NCBI RefSeq assembly: GCF_003635025.1
Contig: NZ_RBXX01000001.1
Coordinates: 1-64,000, forward strand
Length of the DNA stretch: 64,000 nucleotides
Direction of reading: 5' to 3'
Origin: Saccharopolyspora antimicrobica
GTDB taxonomy: Bacteria > Actinomycetota > Actinomycetes > Mycobacteriales > Pseudonocardiaceae
A model generated the notes under the pieces. It was not told the DNA's origin. It made no database searches and worked only from the letters and a program-made list of their open reading frames with translations. Below are positions 18,782 through 26,176 of this stretch, in pieces. Numbering within the stretch: position 1 is the stretch's first letter; the number at the start of each line of letters is the position of its first letter. Position numbers and translations under genes: made by a program.

Positions 18782-19705
18782 TCATCGAAGGCGTGACGGC
18801 GGGAGCAGCGTTGCCGCCGTGGTGCTGATCGTTTCGAGGGACGCTGCTACTGCAGGGTGGTCCCGGCGGCCGAGGCGGGTTGCCGCCGTGATCCGGCGGG
18901 CCGGGGCCGGTTCTCCGTGCAGGGGCAGGCGGACGACCGGCCAGTCGTCGTGCAGGCGGGCGAGGCGCGGCACCAGGATGATGCCGAAGCCGTGGGCCAC
19001 CAGGGCCGCGCCCGTGTCCCACTCGTTGGCGTAGTGGGCGATGTTCGGCGTGAAACCCGCTGCCATGCAGGCGGTTCGGACGAGATCGTGGTAAGCGCCG
19101 CCGGGCAGCGCCACGATCCACGGCTCGTCGGCCGCGTCGGCGAGGGTGACCGCGCGGAACTCCGTCAGGCGGTGCCGCGCGGGCACCACCAGGTCCAGCG
19201 GGTCGTCCAGCAGCGGCTGCTGGTCGAAGCGCTCGTCGGCGGTGGACGGCGTGTCCGCCGAGTTGATCACCAGCGCGAGGTCCGCCTCCCCGGCCAGCAG
19301 CAGGTCGAAGCACCGGGCCGGTTCGGCTTCGATCACCCGCACCCGCAGGCCCGGGTGGCGCTCGCGCAGCGCCGCGGCCGCAGGAGGCAGCAGATTCGTC
19401 GCGGCGGTGGAGAAGCCGCACAGCGTGAACGAGCCGCTGGGTTCCTCGGACAGCGACGCGAGCTCGGCGTAGGCGCGTTCGGCCTGCGCCTGCAAGGCCT
19501 CCACGTGCCGCAGCAGCGCCCGGGCCGCTGCGGTCAGCTGGATCCCGCGACCGCGCTGGGCCACCAGCTCGACGCCGAGCTCCTCGGCCAGCTGCCGGAG
19601 CTGGTAGGAGACAGCCGACGGGCTGTAGTGCAGAGCCGCGGCAGCGGCGGTGACCGTGCCGTGGTGGGCCACCAGCTGGAGCACCTTGAGCCTCGGGTCG
19701 AGCAT
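18782..19705 (-). CDS. LysR-family transcriptional regulator
   Basis: The 307-residue protein has the usual LysR winged HTH at 1-65 (LKVLQLVAHHGTVTAAAAAL, SPSAVSYQLRQLAEELGVEL) and a two-lobed effector-binding domain. The start is ATG at 19705; longer frames cross the promoter of the divergent MFS gene. That gene starts 73 bases away, so it is the likely target, probably with an efflux role. The short intergenic region contains repeated TTGCA (TTTTGCACAGTTCTGTTGCA), a possible binding site. Confidence 0.92.
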   Translation of the reverse strand: MLDPRLKVLQLVAHHGTVTAAAAALHYSPSAVSYQLRQLAEELGVELVAQRGRGIQLTAAARALLRHVEALQAQAERAYAELASLSEEPSGSFTLCGFSTAATNLLPPAAAALRERHPGLRVRVIEAEPARCFDLLLAGEADLALVINSADTPSTADERFDQQPLLDDPLDLVVPARHRLTEFRAVTLADAADEPWIVALPGGAYHDLVRTACMAAGFTPNIAHYANEWDTGAALVAHGFGIILVPRLARLHDDWPVVRLPLHGEPAPARRITAATRLGRRDHPAVAASLETISTTAATLLPPSRLR

Positions 19706-19778
19706 GCAACCATTTTGCACAGTTCTGTTGCAGATCGTTTGATTCTCTTTCCGGGTCGCAGCGGCCAACCTGGGAGGC

Positions 19779-21197
19779 GTGACGCTCGCGAACTCCTCCG
19801 CTCCGGTGCCCCTCGTCGACCGCGCGCGTGAGCTGCGCACCGGCCTGTTCGTTCTTGTCGTGCTGACGGCCGGGGCCTACCTGCCCAGTCCGCTGTACCC
19901 GGCCTACCAGAACTCCTTCGCGGTCAGCGATCTCGCCATGACGCTGATCTACGCGACGTTCGCGCTGGTCAGCGCGCCCGCGCTGCTGCTGTTCGGCTCG
20001 GTGTCGGATGCCGTGGGGCCGCGGTCGGTGCTGCGGGTCAGCATCGCGCTGGCCGCGCTCGGGTCGGCCTGCTTCGCCTTCGCGTCCGGCCTGGAGTGGC
20101 TGCTGGTCGCGCGAGCCGCACAAGGACTCGCACTGGGCGCGGCGACCGGGGCGGCCAGCTCGTTGATCAGCGAGCGGACGTCTGGTCGGGTGAGCGGCGC
20201 GGTGCTGGCCAGCACCGCTTTCGTGGCGGGCACGGCAGCGGGGCCGATCGCCGGCGGGGCGCTCGCCGAGTACGCGCCCGCACCGCACGTCCTGCCGTTC
20301 CTCCTGCACCTGGTGCTGCTCGGGATCGGGTGGCGGCGTGTGGCGAAGCTGACCGGATGGGCGCCGCGGACCGGCCGGTGGGCACCGACCCGACCGGAGA
20401 TCCCGCCGGGCACCCGGATGGTCTTCACCGCGGCCGCGGCCACCGGGTTCCTCGCCTGGACGGTGGCGGGCCTGTTCCTCGCGGTCATCCCGGCGCTCCT
20501 CGACCGGAGCGCGCAGGGCGATCAGGCGGTGATCGGCGGAATCCTGGGGGCGGTCCTGATCTGCTCGGTGCTGACCCAGCCTCTCGTGCCCCGGCTCGGC
20601 ACGCGGAACGCGCAGCTCACCGGGCTCGGCGCCCTGCTGATCAGCCTCGGCCTGCTGGCGGGCAGCGCAGGCGGCTCGCTCCCGATCACCCTGCTCGCCG
20701 CCGTCGTGGCCGGTGCCGGGCACGGCCTGGCCTACGGGGGTGCGGCGGCAGCCGTCGACGCGGTCGCGCCGGTGGGCGAGCGCGGTGCCATCACCGGTGC
20801 GCTGCACCTCGCCTTCTACCTGGGCGCCGGGCTGCCCGCGATCGCCGTCGGGCTCGTCACGCTCGGGCATCCGCTGACCACCGCGACGTCCTGGGTCACC
20901 GCGTGCGCGGCCGCGCTCGTTCCGCCGGCCGGTGCGGCCGTCGTGCTGGCCGGGCCGGGACGCGGCGACCGCGCTGATCGAGGCCGGACAGCAAGCCTAA
21001 GCTGCTGGTCATGGGACTCTTCTCGCGGCGCAAGACGCCGGCCGGGCCACCGCAGCCGTTCGCGTTCGTCGTGGAGAACGTCTTCTCGGTGCCGATGCGC
21101 GGAGTGGTGTTCACCGGTCGCGTCGAGAGCGGGCAGGTGCAGCAGGGGCAGGACGCCGTCCTGCACCTCGCCGGGGACGAGCGCGCCGTGCGGGTGA
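19779..21197 (+). CDS. MFS transporter, 3' end probably frameshifted
   Basis: Twelve hydrophobic segments and the MFS motif A variant GSVSDAVGPRSVLR mark a drug/metabolite efflux-type MFS protein of about 400 residues. The start is GTG at 19779 with GGGAGG almost touching it. The sequence is normal up to AAVVLAG; the open frame then reads low-complexity arginine/serine residues and overlaps the next gene by 187 bases. In the neighbouring frame the same DNA gives RDAATALIEAGQQA and a TAA at 20998-21000. One extra C in GGGCCGGG (20952-20959) would explain this, and the natural end is probably 21000. It is divergent from a LysR gene. Confidence 0.85.
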   Translation: MTLANSSAPVPLVDRARELRTGLFVLVVLTAGAYLPSPLYPAYQNSFAVSDLAMTLIYATFALVSAPALLLFGSVSDAVGPRSVLRVSIALAALGSACFAFASGLEWLLVARAAQGLALGAATGAASSLISERTSGRVSGAVLASTAFVAGTAAGPIAGGALAEYAPAPHVLPFLLHLVLLGIGWRRVAKLTGWAPRTGRWAPTRPEIPPGTRMVFTAAAATGFLAWTVAGLFLAVIPALLDRSAQGDQAVIGGILGAVLICSVLTQPLVPRLGTRNAQLTGLGALLISLGLLAGSAGGSLPITLLAAVVAGAGHGLAYGGAAAAVDAVAPVGERGAITGALHLAFYLGAGLPAIAVGLVTLGHPLTTATSWVTACAAALVPPAGAAVVLAGPGRGDRADRGRTASLSCWSWDSSRGARRRPGHRSRSRSSWRTSSRCRCAEWCSPVASRAGRCSRGRTPSCTSPGTSAPCG

Positions 21198-21364
21198 AGA
21201 GCATCGACGTGCGCCGGCGGTCCGCCGCCGTGGCCGGGACCGGCGAAGAGGCCGGGCTCTACCTCGACGGGATCACCGCGCGCGACCTGCCCACCGTTCC
21301 CGGCGGCGACGGCAGCCTCATCGACAGCGACGCGGTCGCGGGCGCCCGACTCGTCTCCGCCTGA
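21011..21364 (+). CDS. small protein resembling EF-Tu/translational GTPase domain 2
   Basis: This 117-residue protein contains only the beta-barrel domain 2 of translation GTPases: FAFVVENVFSVPMRGVVFTG, RVESGQVQQGQD, VRVKSIDVRRRS, EAGLYLDGI. EF-Tu domain 2 has FlxxIEdvFsi-GRGTVvTGrve...kvGeEv followed by aGdnvGl, the same order. There is no GTP-binding domain. The start MGLFSRRK is basic. Such stand-alone domains occur in actinomycetes without a known function. The start overlaps the readthrough of the MFS gene but follows its probable natural stop by 10 bases. Confidence 0.75.
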   Translation: MGLFSRRKTPAGPPQPFAFVVENVFSVPMRGVVFTGRVESGQVQQGQDAVLHLAGDERAVRVKSIDVRRRSAAVAGTGEEAGLYLDGITARDLPTVPGGDGSLIDSDAVAGARLVSA

Positions 21365-21426
21365 TCGGACCCGCGGAAAAATCAGTTGCCCGTCTCGCGG
21401 GCCGGGACCTAACCTCCTCGGTACAC

Positions 21427-21640
21427 AGGAAAGGAGGTGGTCCGACGTTGAAGACGTACAGGACTTGTGAGGTGGCTGTCCGCTAGGACCGCCCAGCCGG
21501 CCCAGCGTGCGTTGGTCGCGCGGGTGAGCGGTCGGCGAATACCAGGCAGCTACCCGGCCCCGGGGCTCCGAACTGCGTCCGGTTCGGCCCGTCGGATCAC
21601 CGACGGGAAACGGCCCCGGGGTCGCTGCTTTTCCTGCCGC
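21427..21640 (+). promoter_or_regulatory. structured 5' leader upstream of an MHS transporter
   Basis: The 377-base gap between 21365 and 21741 is not simple spacer. It opens with an unusually strong ribosome site (AGGAAAGGAGGTGG, 21428-21441) and a 12-codon reading frame. It then contains a perfect hairpin CCCGTCGG-ATCA-CCGACGGG (21588-21607) between two copies of CGGCCCCGGGG (21555-21565 and 21611-21621). The arrangement of short peptide and stems before a transporter gene suggests a transcription- or translation-attenuation leader. I do not recognise the RNA family. Confidence 0.45.
21448..21486 (+). CDS. putative 12-residue leader peptide (TTG start)
   Basis: TTG at 21448 is 7 bases after AAGGAGGTGG and opens a frame MKTYRTCEVAVR that ends in TAG at 21484. 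The ribosome site is stronger than that of most full genes in the window, so translation is likely. No Trp, His or branched-chain run points to a classical amino-acid attenuator. The peptide may regulate the MHS transporter at 21742 through the hairpins that follow. Confidence 0.45.
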   Translation: MKTYRTCEVAVR

Positions 21641-21741
21641 GGTACAGGATTCCCCTAGCGCGGTGAGGGATTCACCACTGGGTGCGGTTCACCCGACTTC
21701 CTAACGTGTCGGTCACCACTGACCTCGCGTGAGGACTTCCG

Positions 21742-23088
21742 ATGACTTCGACCCGGCAGGCAGAGCAGTCTTCCAGCGTGCTGCGGGTGGGGGTGGCCGC
21801 AGGCGTCGGCACCTCCCTGGAGCTGTACGACTTCACCATCTACGGCACCGCCGCGGCGCTGGTGTTCGGTGATGTCTTCTTCAAGACCGGTGACGCCTGG
21901 CTGGGCACCTTCCTCAGCCTGTCGACCTTCGCCGCCGGGTTCGTGATGGCTCCGCTCGGCGCCGCGGTGTTCGGCTGGATCGGCGACCGCAAAGGCCGCC
22001 GGACGGCGCTGTCGGCCGCGTTCCTGCTGATGGGACTGGCCACGCTGGGCATGGGCGTGCTGCCGGCCTACGCGGTCATCGGCGTCGCCGCGCCGCTGCT
22101 GCTCGTCACGCTCAGGTTGCTGCACGGCGTGGCCCGCGGCGGTGAGAGCGCCGGGGCCGCGGTGCTCGCGATCGAGCACGCGCCCGTGCACCGTCGCGGC
22201 GTGTACGGCTCGTTCGTCGCCCTCGGCTCGCCGGTCGGGACGATCCTGGCGAACTTCGCCTTCGCCATGGTTCTGTTCCTGCCGGACGAGGAGGTGCGGG
22301 ACTGGGGCTGGCGGTTGCCGTTCCTGGCCGGTGGCCTGGTGCTGCTGCTCGGGCTGTGGGTGCGCAAGGGCGTGGCGGAGAGCCCGGTCTTCCAGAAGAT
22401 GGTCGCCGACGAAGCGCAGGACACCCGTGTCGCGCGGCCGCTGCTGGACGTGATCAAGTCCGACTGGCGGCGCATCGCGCTGACCGCCGGGGTCAACATC
22501 GGGCTCACCGCGACCACTTTCACGCTGCTGACGTTCATGCTGTCCTACGCCACCGCCAGCGCGCCCGAAGGGCTCGGGCTGCCGCGCCAGGCGATCGTGA
22601 ACGGTTCCCTGCTGGGCCTGGCCTGCCACGCGATCCTCAACATCACCGCCGCGTGGCTGTCCGACCGCATCGGGCGCAAGCCGGTCATGCTCACCGGAGC
22701 CGTGCTGTCCCTGGCCGCCGCGCTGGTGATGTTCCCGATCGCCGCAGCGGGCACCGTCTTCGCCGTGAACACCGCCGTGGTGCTGGGATTCGTCGGCACC
22801 GGTGTCCTCTTCGGACCGATGTACACCTTCTTCGCCGAGGCGTTCCCGCGCGAGAAGCGGCAGTCCGGCGTCGGCCTCGGCTACCACCTCGGCGCGGTGC
22901 TCGGCGGCGGTATCACGCCCATGATCGCGAACCGGATCATCGCGGGCACCGGCGAACCGCTCAACGTCGGCTACTACCTGGCGGCCCTGCTGACGCTGTC
23001 GCTGGTCTGCCTGCTGTTCCTCCCGGAAACCGCACCGGCCCGGCTGGCGCGAGCGGCCCGCCGGGAATCCGCGCCCGCGGCCCGGTAG
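21742..23088 (+). CDS. MFS transporter of the metabolite:H+ symporter (MHS) family
   Basis: The 448-residue protein has twelve hydrophobic segments and MHS landmarks: GTSLELYDFTIYGTAAALVF at the first helix, GWIGDRKGRRTAL (motif A), WGWRLPFLAG, and FFAEAFPREKRQSGVGLGYH. MHS proteins import organic acids, betaines or aromatic acids with protons. One substitution of interest is GGESAGAA where most members, including the other two in this window, have GGEWGGA. It starts at ATG after TGAGGA. No catabolic genes flank it, so its substrate cannot be guessed; the long leader suggests tight control. Confidence 0.92.
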   Translation: MTSTRQAEQSSSVLRVGVAAGVGTSLELYDFTIYGTAAALVFGDVFFKTGDAWLGTFLSLSTFAAGFVMAPLGAAVFGWIGDRKGRRTALSAAFLLMGLATLGMGVLPAYAVIGVAAPLLLVTLRLLHGVARGGESAGAAVLAIEHAPVHRRGVYGSFVALGSPVGTILANFAFAMVLFLPDEEVRDWGWRLPFLAGGLVLLLGLWVRKGVAESPVFQKMVADEAQDTRVARPLLDVIKSDWRRIALTAGVNIGLTATTFTLLTFMLSYATASAPEGLGLPRQAIVNGSLLGLACHAILNITAAWLSDRIGRKPVMLTGAVLSLAAALVMFPIAAAGTVFAVNTAVVLGFVGTGVLFGPMYTFFAEAFPREKRQSGVGLGYHLGAVLGGGITPMIANRIIAGTGEPLNVGYYLAALLTLSLVCLLFLPETAPARLARAARRESAPAAR

Positions 23089-23114
23089 CGGTGAACCAGC
23101 TCAGCCGACGACGG

Positions 23115-23363
23115 TCACTCCTCGTCCGCCGCCCGCTGCGCGCCCGGCCGCGACGGCATGGCCTGGGCGATGAAGCTGTCGAAGAGGTCCTGGCGCACGA
23201 TCGCGATGCCCTGCTCGGCATCGGCCAGGAGCAGCAGGGTGTCGCCGGGGTTGATCCCGAACAGGTCCCGCGCTCCCTTGGGAATGACGATCTGGCCCTT
23301 CTCCCCGACCTTGACGGTCCCGGCGAACTTGCCGGGCCCGGACGGCAGATCCTCGGTGTCCAC
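23115..23363 (-). CDS. AbrB/SpoVT-type DNA-binding switch protein
   Basis: A small protein with one AbrB swapped-hairpin domain (TVKVGEKGQIVIPKGARDLF, INPGDTLLLLADAEQG) and a short tail (LFDSFIAQAMPSRPG). I chose the GTG at 23363 (MDTEDLPSGPGKFAG), preceded by GGGAGG, giving 82 residues. A longer frame to 23441 would start inside the terminator stem at 23431. AbrB-family proteins bind DNA as dimers or tetramers and act as transition-state regulators or antitoxins. No toxin gene is adjacent, so a regulator role is more likely. Confidence 0.85.
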   Translation of the reverse strand: MDTEDLPSGPGKFAGTVKVGEKGQIVIPKGARDLFGINPGDTLLLLADAEQGIAIVRQDLFDSFIAQAMPSRPGAQRAADEE

Positions 23364-23430
23364 AGCGCCTCCCACGACGAGCGGTCGTACTTTTCCCACA
23401 AGTAGGATACGTGTGCCGAGCAACCGCACG

Positions 23431-23468
23431 TCGAAGGGCACCTCCGACGGCTCGGAGGTGCCCTTCGA
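23431..23468 (-). terminator. 17-bp perfect hairpin terminator
   Basis: TCGAAGGGCACCTCCGA (23431-23447) pairs perfectly with 23452-23468 across a 4-base loop CGGC. It sits 9 bases after the stop of the MFS gene at 23477 (minus strand) and before the AbrB gene, insulating the two. Confidence 0.85.
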
Positions 23469-23476
23469 CGATCAGA

Positions 23477-24799
23477 TCAGGCAGCGACGGGTCGGCGCGG
23501 GGTCGCGAGATCCCAGCGGTGACGGGTCAGCAGCACCGGCACGCCTTCGCCCCGGGCTTGCGCCGCGAAGACCTCCGCGCGGGCGCGGCGCCACCACACC
23601 ACCGTGCGGGACGCGCCGAACAGCAGCAGCGCCACCAGCGCCAGCATCGCGACCCGGTACTCCGAGCCACCCGGCATGCCCTGCCCGAGGTCCAGGAGCA
23701 GCCCCACGAACAGCACGCCCAGCGCCGTCGCGGAGTGACCGCCGGAGTTGGCCAGACCGGTCGCCGTGCCGACCTGGTGCATCGGGTTGAAGTCGCGCGC
23801 CAGGACCATGGCCACGGACGAAACCGGGCCACCCAGGGCGAAGATCAAGAACGTCGTCGCGATCACCGCGATCGGCGGGTGCCCCTGCGGCCAGGTCAGC
23901 AGCACCACCCAGGACAGCGCGTTGATCGCCAGGTAACCCAGCACGATCCACATCCGCCACTCCGGTCGGCGGCCGATCAGCGCGCCCACCAGCGGGCCGC
24001 CGACGACCTGGCCGATGATCAGCAGGCTGAGCAGCACGCTCGCCGTCGGCGCGGCCACGCCGAGCCCGTTCACCAGGTACGGGAAGCCCCACAGCAGCGT
24101 CAGCGCACCCGAGGCGAACAGCGTGCTGAAGTGCGTCCAGAACGCCAGCCTGGTGCCCGGCACCGACCACGCGTCGCGCACCTGCTGGAACACCGCTCCG
24201 CCGCGGCGAGGCTGCGCGCCACCCGGCACGACGTCCCGCACGACCGTGCCGGTCACCGCCGCGTATCCCAGGGTCAGCGCACCCGCCAGCAGGAAGGTCG
24301 CCGTCCAGCCCAGGTTCTGCAGCGCCATCGCGAGCGGGAACGTGGCCGCAACGCCCCCCAGCGCCCCCAGCGCGCTGGACACCGTTGCCACCAGTGCGTA
24401 CCGGCGGGCGGAGAAGTGCGATGCCACCAGCCGGAGAATGCTCACCCACATCAGCGCGTCGCCCAGCCCCAGCACCGCGCGGGCCACCAGGCCCGCCGAG
24501 TACGAGTCGGCGACGGCGAAAAGCACTTGCCCGGTCCCCAGGAGCACCACCGCGACGGTGATCACCCGGCGGGAACCGAAGCGGTCCACCAGCAATCCGG
24601 TGGGAATCTGCATGCCGGCGTAGATGCCGACCTGCAGGACCGTGAACGCGCTCAGCGCGGCCGGACCGACGTCGAAGCGGTCCAGCGCCTGCGTTCCGGC
24701 GACCCCCAAGCTACCTCTGTGAAAAACCGCGGCGAGATAGGCGATCACCGCCGCGCTCCAGATCCACCAGGCCCGACGCTCCGGTCGGTCGGCAGTCAC
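23477..24799 (-). CDS. MFS transporter
   Basis: The 440-residue protein has twelve membrane segments and motif A GLLVDRFGSRRVITV. The first helix contains FHRGSLGVAG, as in the MFS nitrate/sugar-phosphate-like group. The start is taken as GTG 24799, 6 bases after GGAGG; the open frame begins one codon earlier with TTG. It lacks the MHS signature of the window's other three-member set. Upstream lies a near-palindrome around TCCACAGTGGA (24956-24966) and then a 44-bp repeat element. Substrate unknown. Confidence 0.88.
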   Translation of the reverse strand: MTADRPERRAWWIWSAAVIAYLAAVFHRGSLGVAGTQALDRFDVGPAALSAFTVLQVGIYAGMQIPTGLLVDRFGSRRVITVAVVLLGTGQVLFAVADSYSAGLVARAVLGLGDALMWVSILRLVASHFSARRYALVATVSSALGALGGVAATFPLAMALQNLGWTATFLLAGALTLGYAAVTGTVVRDVVPGGAQPRRGGAVFQQVRDAWSVPGTRLAFWTHFSTLFASGALTLLWGFPYLVNGLGVAAPTASVLLSLLIIGQVVGGPLVGALIGRRPEWRMWIVLGYLAINALSWVVLLTWPQGHPPIAVIATTFLIFALGGPVSSVAMVLARDFNPMHQVGTATGLANSGGHSATALGVLFVGLLLDLGQGMPGGSEYRVAMLALVALLLFGASRTVVWWRRARAEVFAAQARGEGVPVLLTRHRWDLATPRRPVAA

Positions 24800-25073
24800 C
24801 AAAGACCTCCTTGTTCAGATGTGCGAACCGGTCGACGTCGATCGGTTGTCCACCGTGCATGTCGCCGCCCGCCACGGCGGAGTTACGCCGAATCGAAGTG
24901 CACTGCGCCACATTCCAACGTTTTCCATGCACACCAACGAAAACTCGCTAGTACATCCACAGTGGACTATGTGACGCAGATCGTCGGAATGCAATTTCAA
25001 TGGAAATCGGACGTCTGATTTCCATTGAAATTGCAGCGCGGTGACCCGTTCGAGGGGCGCGCCGACCGAGCGG
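24800..25073. promoter_or_regulatory. upstream region of the MFS gene with a palindromic site
   Basis: This 274-base stretch has no gene. It is more AT-rich than its surroundings (24890-24975) and contains the near-palindrome ACATCCACAGTGGACTATGT (24953-24972, core TCCACAGTGGA), a plausible operator for the minus-strand MFS gene. The 44-bp element at 24991 follows it. Confidence 0.4.
24991..25034. repeat. 44-bp palindromic element, copy A
   Basis: Left arm GCAATTTCAATGGAAATC (24991-25008), core GGACGTCT, right arm GATTTCCATTGAAATTGC (25017-25034). The two 18-bp arms are perfect inverted repeats. The copy lies between the stop of the LysR gene at 25074 and the promoter of the MFS gene, both on the minus strand. 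Confidence 0.9.
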
Positions 25074-25958
25074 TCAGAGTTCGGCGACGACCTCGTCGAG
25101 GAGTGCGACCAGACCGGCCAGGGCCGGGTTCGCGTCGTCGGCTCGCCACACCAGCGCCAGCGGGACCGGCGGCGCGTCGTGCACCGGCACCAGCACCACG
25201 CCCGGCACCTTCAGGTGCCCCGCGGTCGCCGGGACCAGACCGATCCCGGAGCCGGCGCCCACCAGCGACAGGATCGTGTGGGTGTCCGGTGCTTCCTGCA
25301 CGAAGCGCGGGCTGAAGCCGTGGCGCAGGCAGGCGGCCTGCACCAGCTGGTTGACCACCGATCCCCGGTTGGTCGGGTAGCTGATCACCGGCTCGCCGCG
25401 CAGGTCGGCCATCCCGACGCCGCGGCCGACCAGGCGGTGGTGCTCCGGCAGGGCCACCGCCAGCGGGTGACGCTCCAGCTCCCGCACGCGCAGACCCCCG
25501 GTCGGCACCGGCAGTCGCAGCAGCCCGGCGTCGATCTCCTGCTGGTGGATCCGGTCGACCAGCTCGCCGCCGTAGAGCGGGCTGAGGATCTCGAAGCGCA
25601 CGTCCGGGTAGCGCTCCCGGAACTTGCGCACGATCAGCAGCATCACCTGGTAGGAGGTCTGCCCGCTGAACCCGAGCCGCACCGTCCCGATCTCACCCGC
25701 CGCGGCCTGCCGCGCCAGCCTGGGCGCCGCTTCGGCCGATTCCAGCGTCTTGCGCGCCTCGCGCAGGAAGGCCTCCCCCGCCGCGGTGAGCGCGACCTGC
25801 CGCGTGGTGCGCCGCAGCAGCGGCACCCCGACCTCGTGCTCCAAGCGCTTGATCTGCTGGGACAGCGGCGGCTGGGACATGTGCAACCGGACCGCGGCGC
25901 GCCGGAAGTTCAGCTCCTCGGCGACGGCGACGAACGCCTGCAGGTGGCGCAGCTCCAC
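25074..25958 (-). CDS. LysR-family transcriptional regulator
   Basis: The 294-residue protein begins at GTG 25958 (MELRHLQAFVAVAEELNFRR), 5 bases after GGGAGG; a longer frame to 26024 runs over the operator and is less likely. It has the LysR HTH (MSQPPLSQQIKRLEHEVGVP) and an effector domain of the BenM/CatM-like type, which commonly controls aromatic- or organic-acid catabolism. It is divergent from the MHS transporter at 26177 that opens the acyl-CoA cluster, so it most likely controls that operon. Confidence 0.93.
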   Translation of the reverse strand: MELRHLQAFVAVAEELNFRRAAVRLHMSQPPLSQQIKRLEHEVGVPLLRRTTRQVALTAAGEAFLREARKTLESAEAAPRLARQAAAGEIGTVRLGFSGQTSYQVMLLIVRKFRERYPDVRFEILSPLYGGELVDRIHQQEIDAGLLRLPVPTGGLRVRELERHPLAVALPEHHRLVGRGVGMADLRGEPVISYPTNRGSVVNQLVQAACLRHGFSPRFVQEAPDTHTILSLVGAGSGIGLVPATAGHLKVPGVVLVPVHDAPPVPLALVWRADDANPALAGLVALLDEVVAEL

Positions 25959-26026
25959 ACCGACCTCCCGACCACGAGCGGCTTTGCCCAGGTCAACGCG
26001 CATTGTGTCGCGCAGCCGAATCAAAC

Positions 26027-26046
26027 CTAACCGATTTTGGTGTTAG
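26027..26046. promoter_or_regulatory. putative LysR binding site
   Basis: CTAAC-N10-GTTAG is an interrupted palindrome with a LysR-type T-N11-A layout. It lies in the gap between the divergent LysR gene and the MHS-transporter operon in a locally AT-rich patch. Binding is inferred from position and form. Confidence 0.5.
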
Positions 26047-26176
26047 ACGGAACACATCCGCTGACCTAGCTTCGAGGCACCGGGATCGCGGCGCGGCGCT
26101 CACCGCGTCGCCGAATCATCCGGCGTCCCAACGGTTTTCGACCTGCTGCGGCAGGAGTCCGGACGGAGCCAGTGCG

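Noticed and set aside
13400..18800. Insertion sequence or transposase behind the broken genes
   Set aside because: No transposase fragment, terminal inverted repeats or target duplications are visible; the gaps look like plain deletions.
24991..25034. Plain intrinsic terminator as the full explanation for the 44-bp elements
   Set aside because: The core is not a typical loop, there is no U-tract, and copy E sits in a divergent promoter region where termination has no obvious use.
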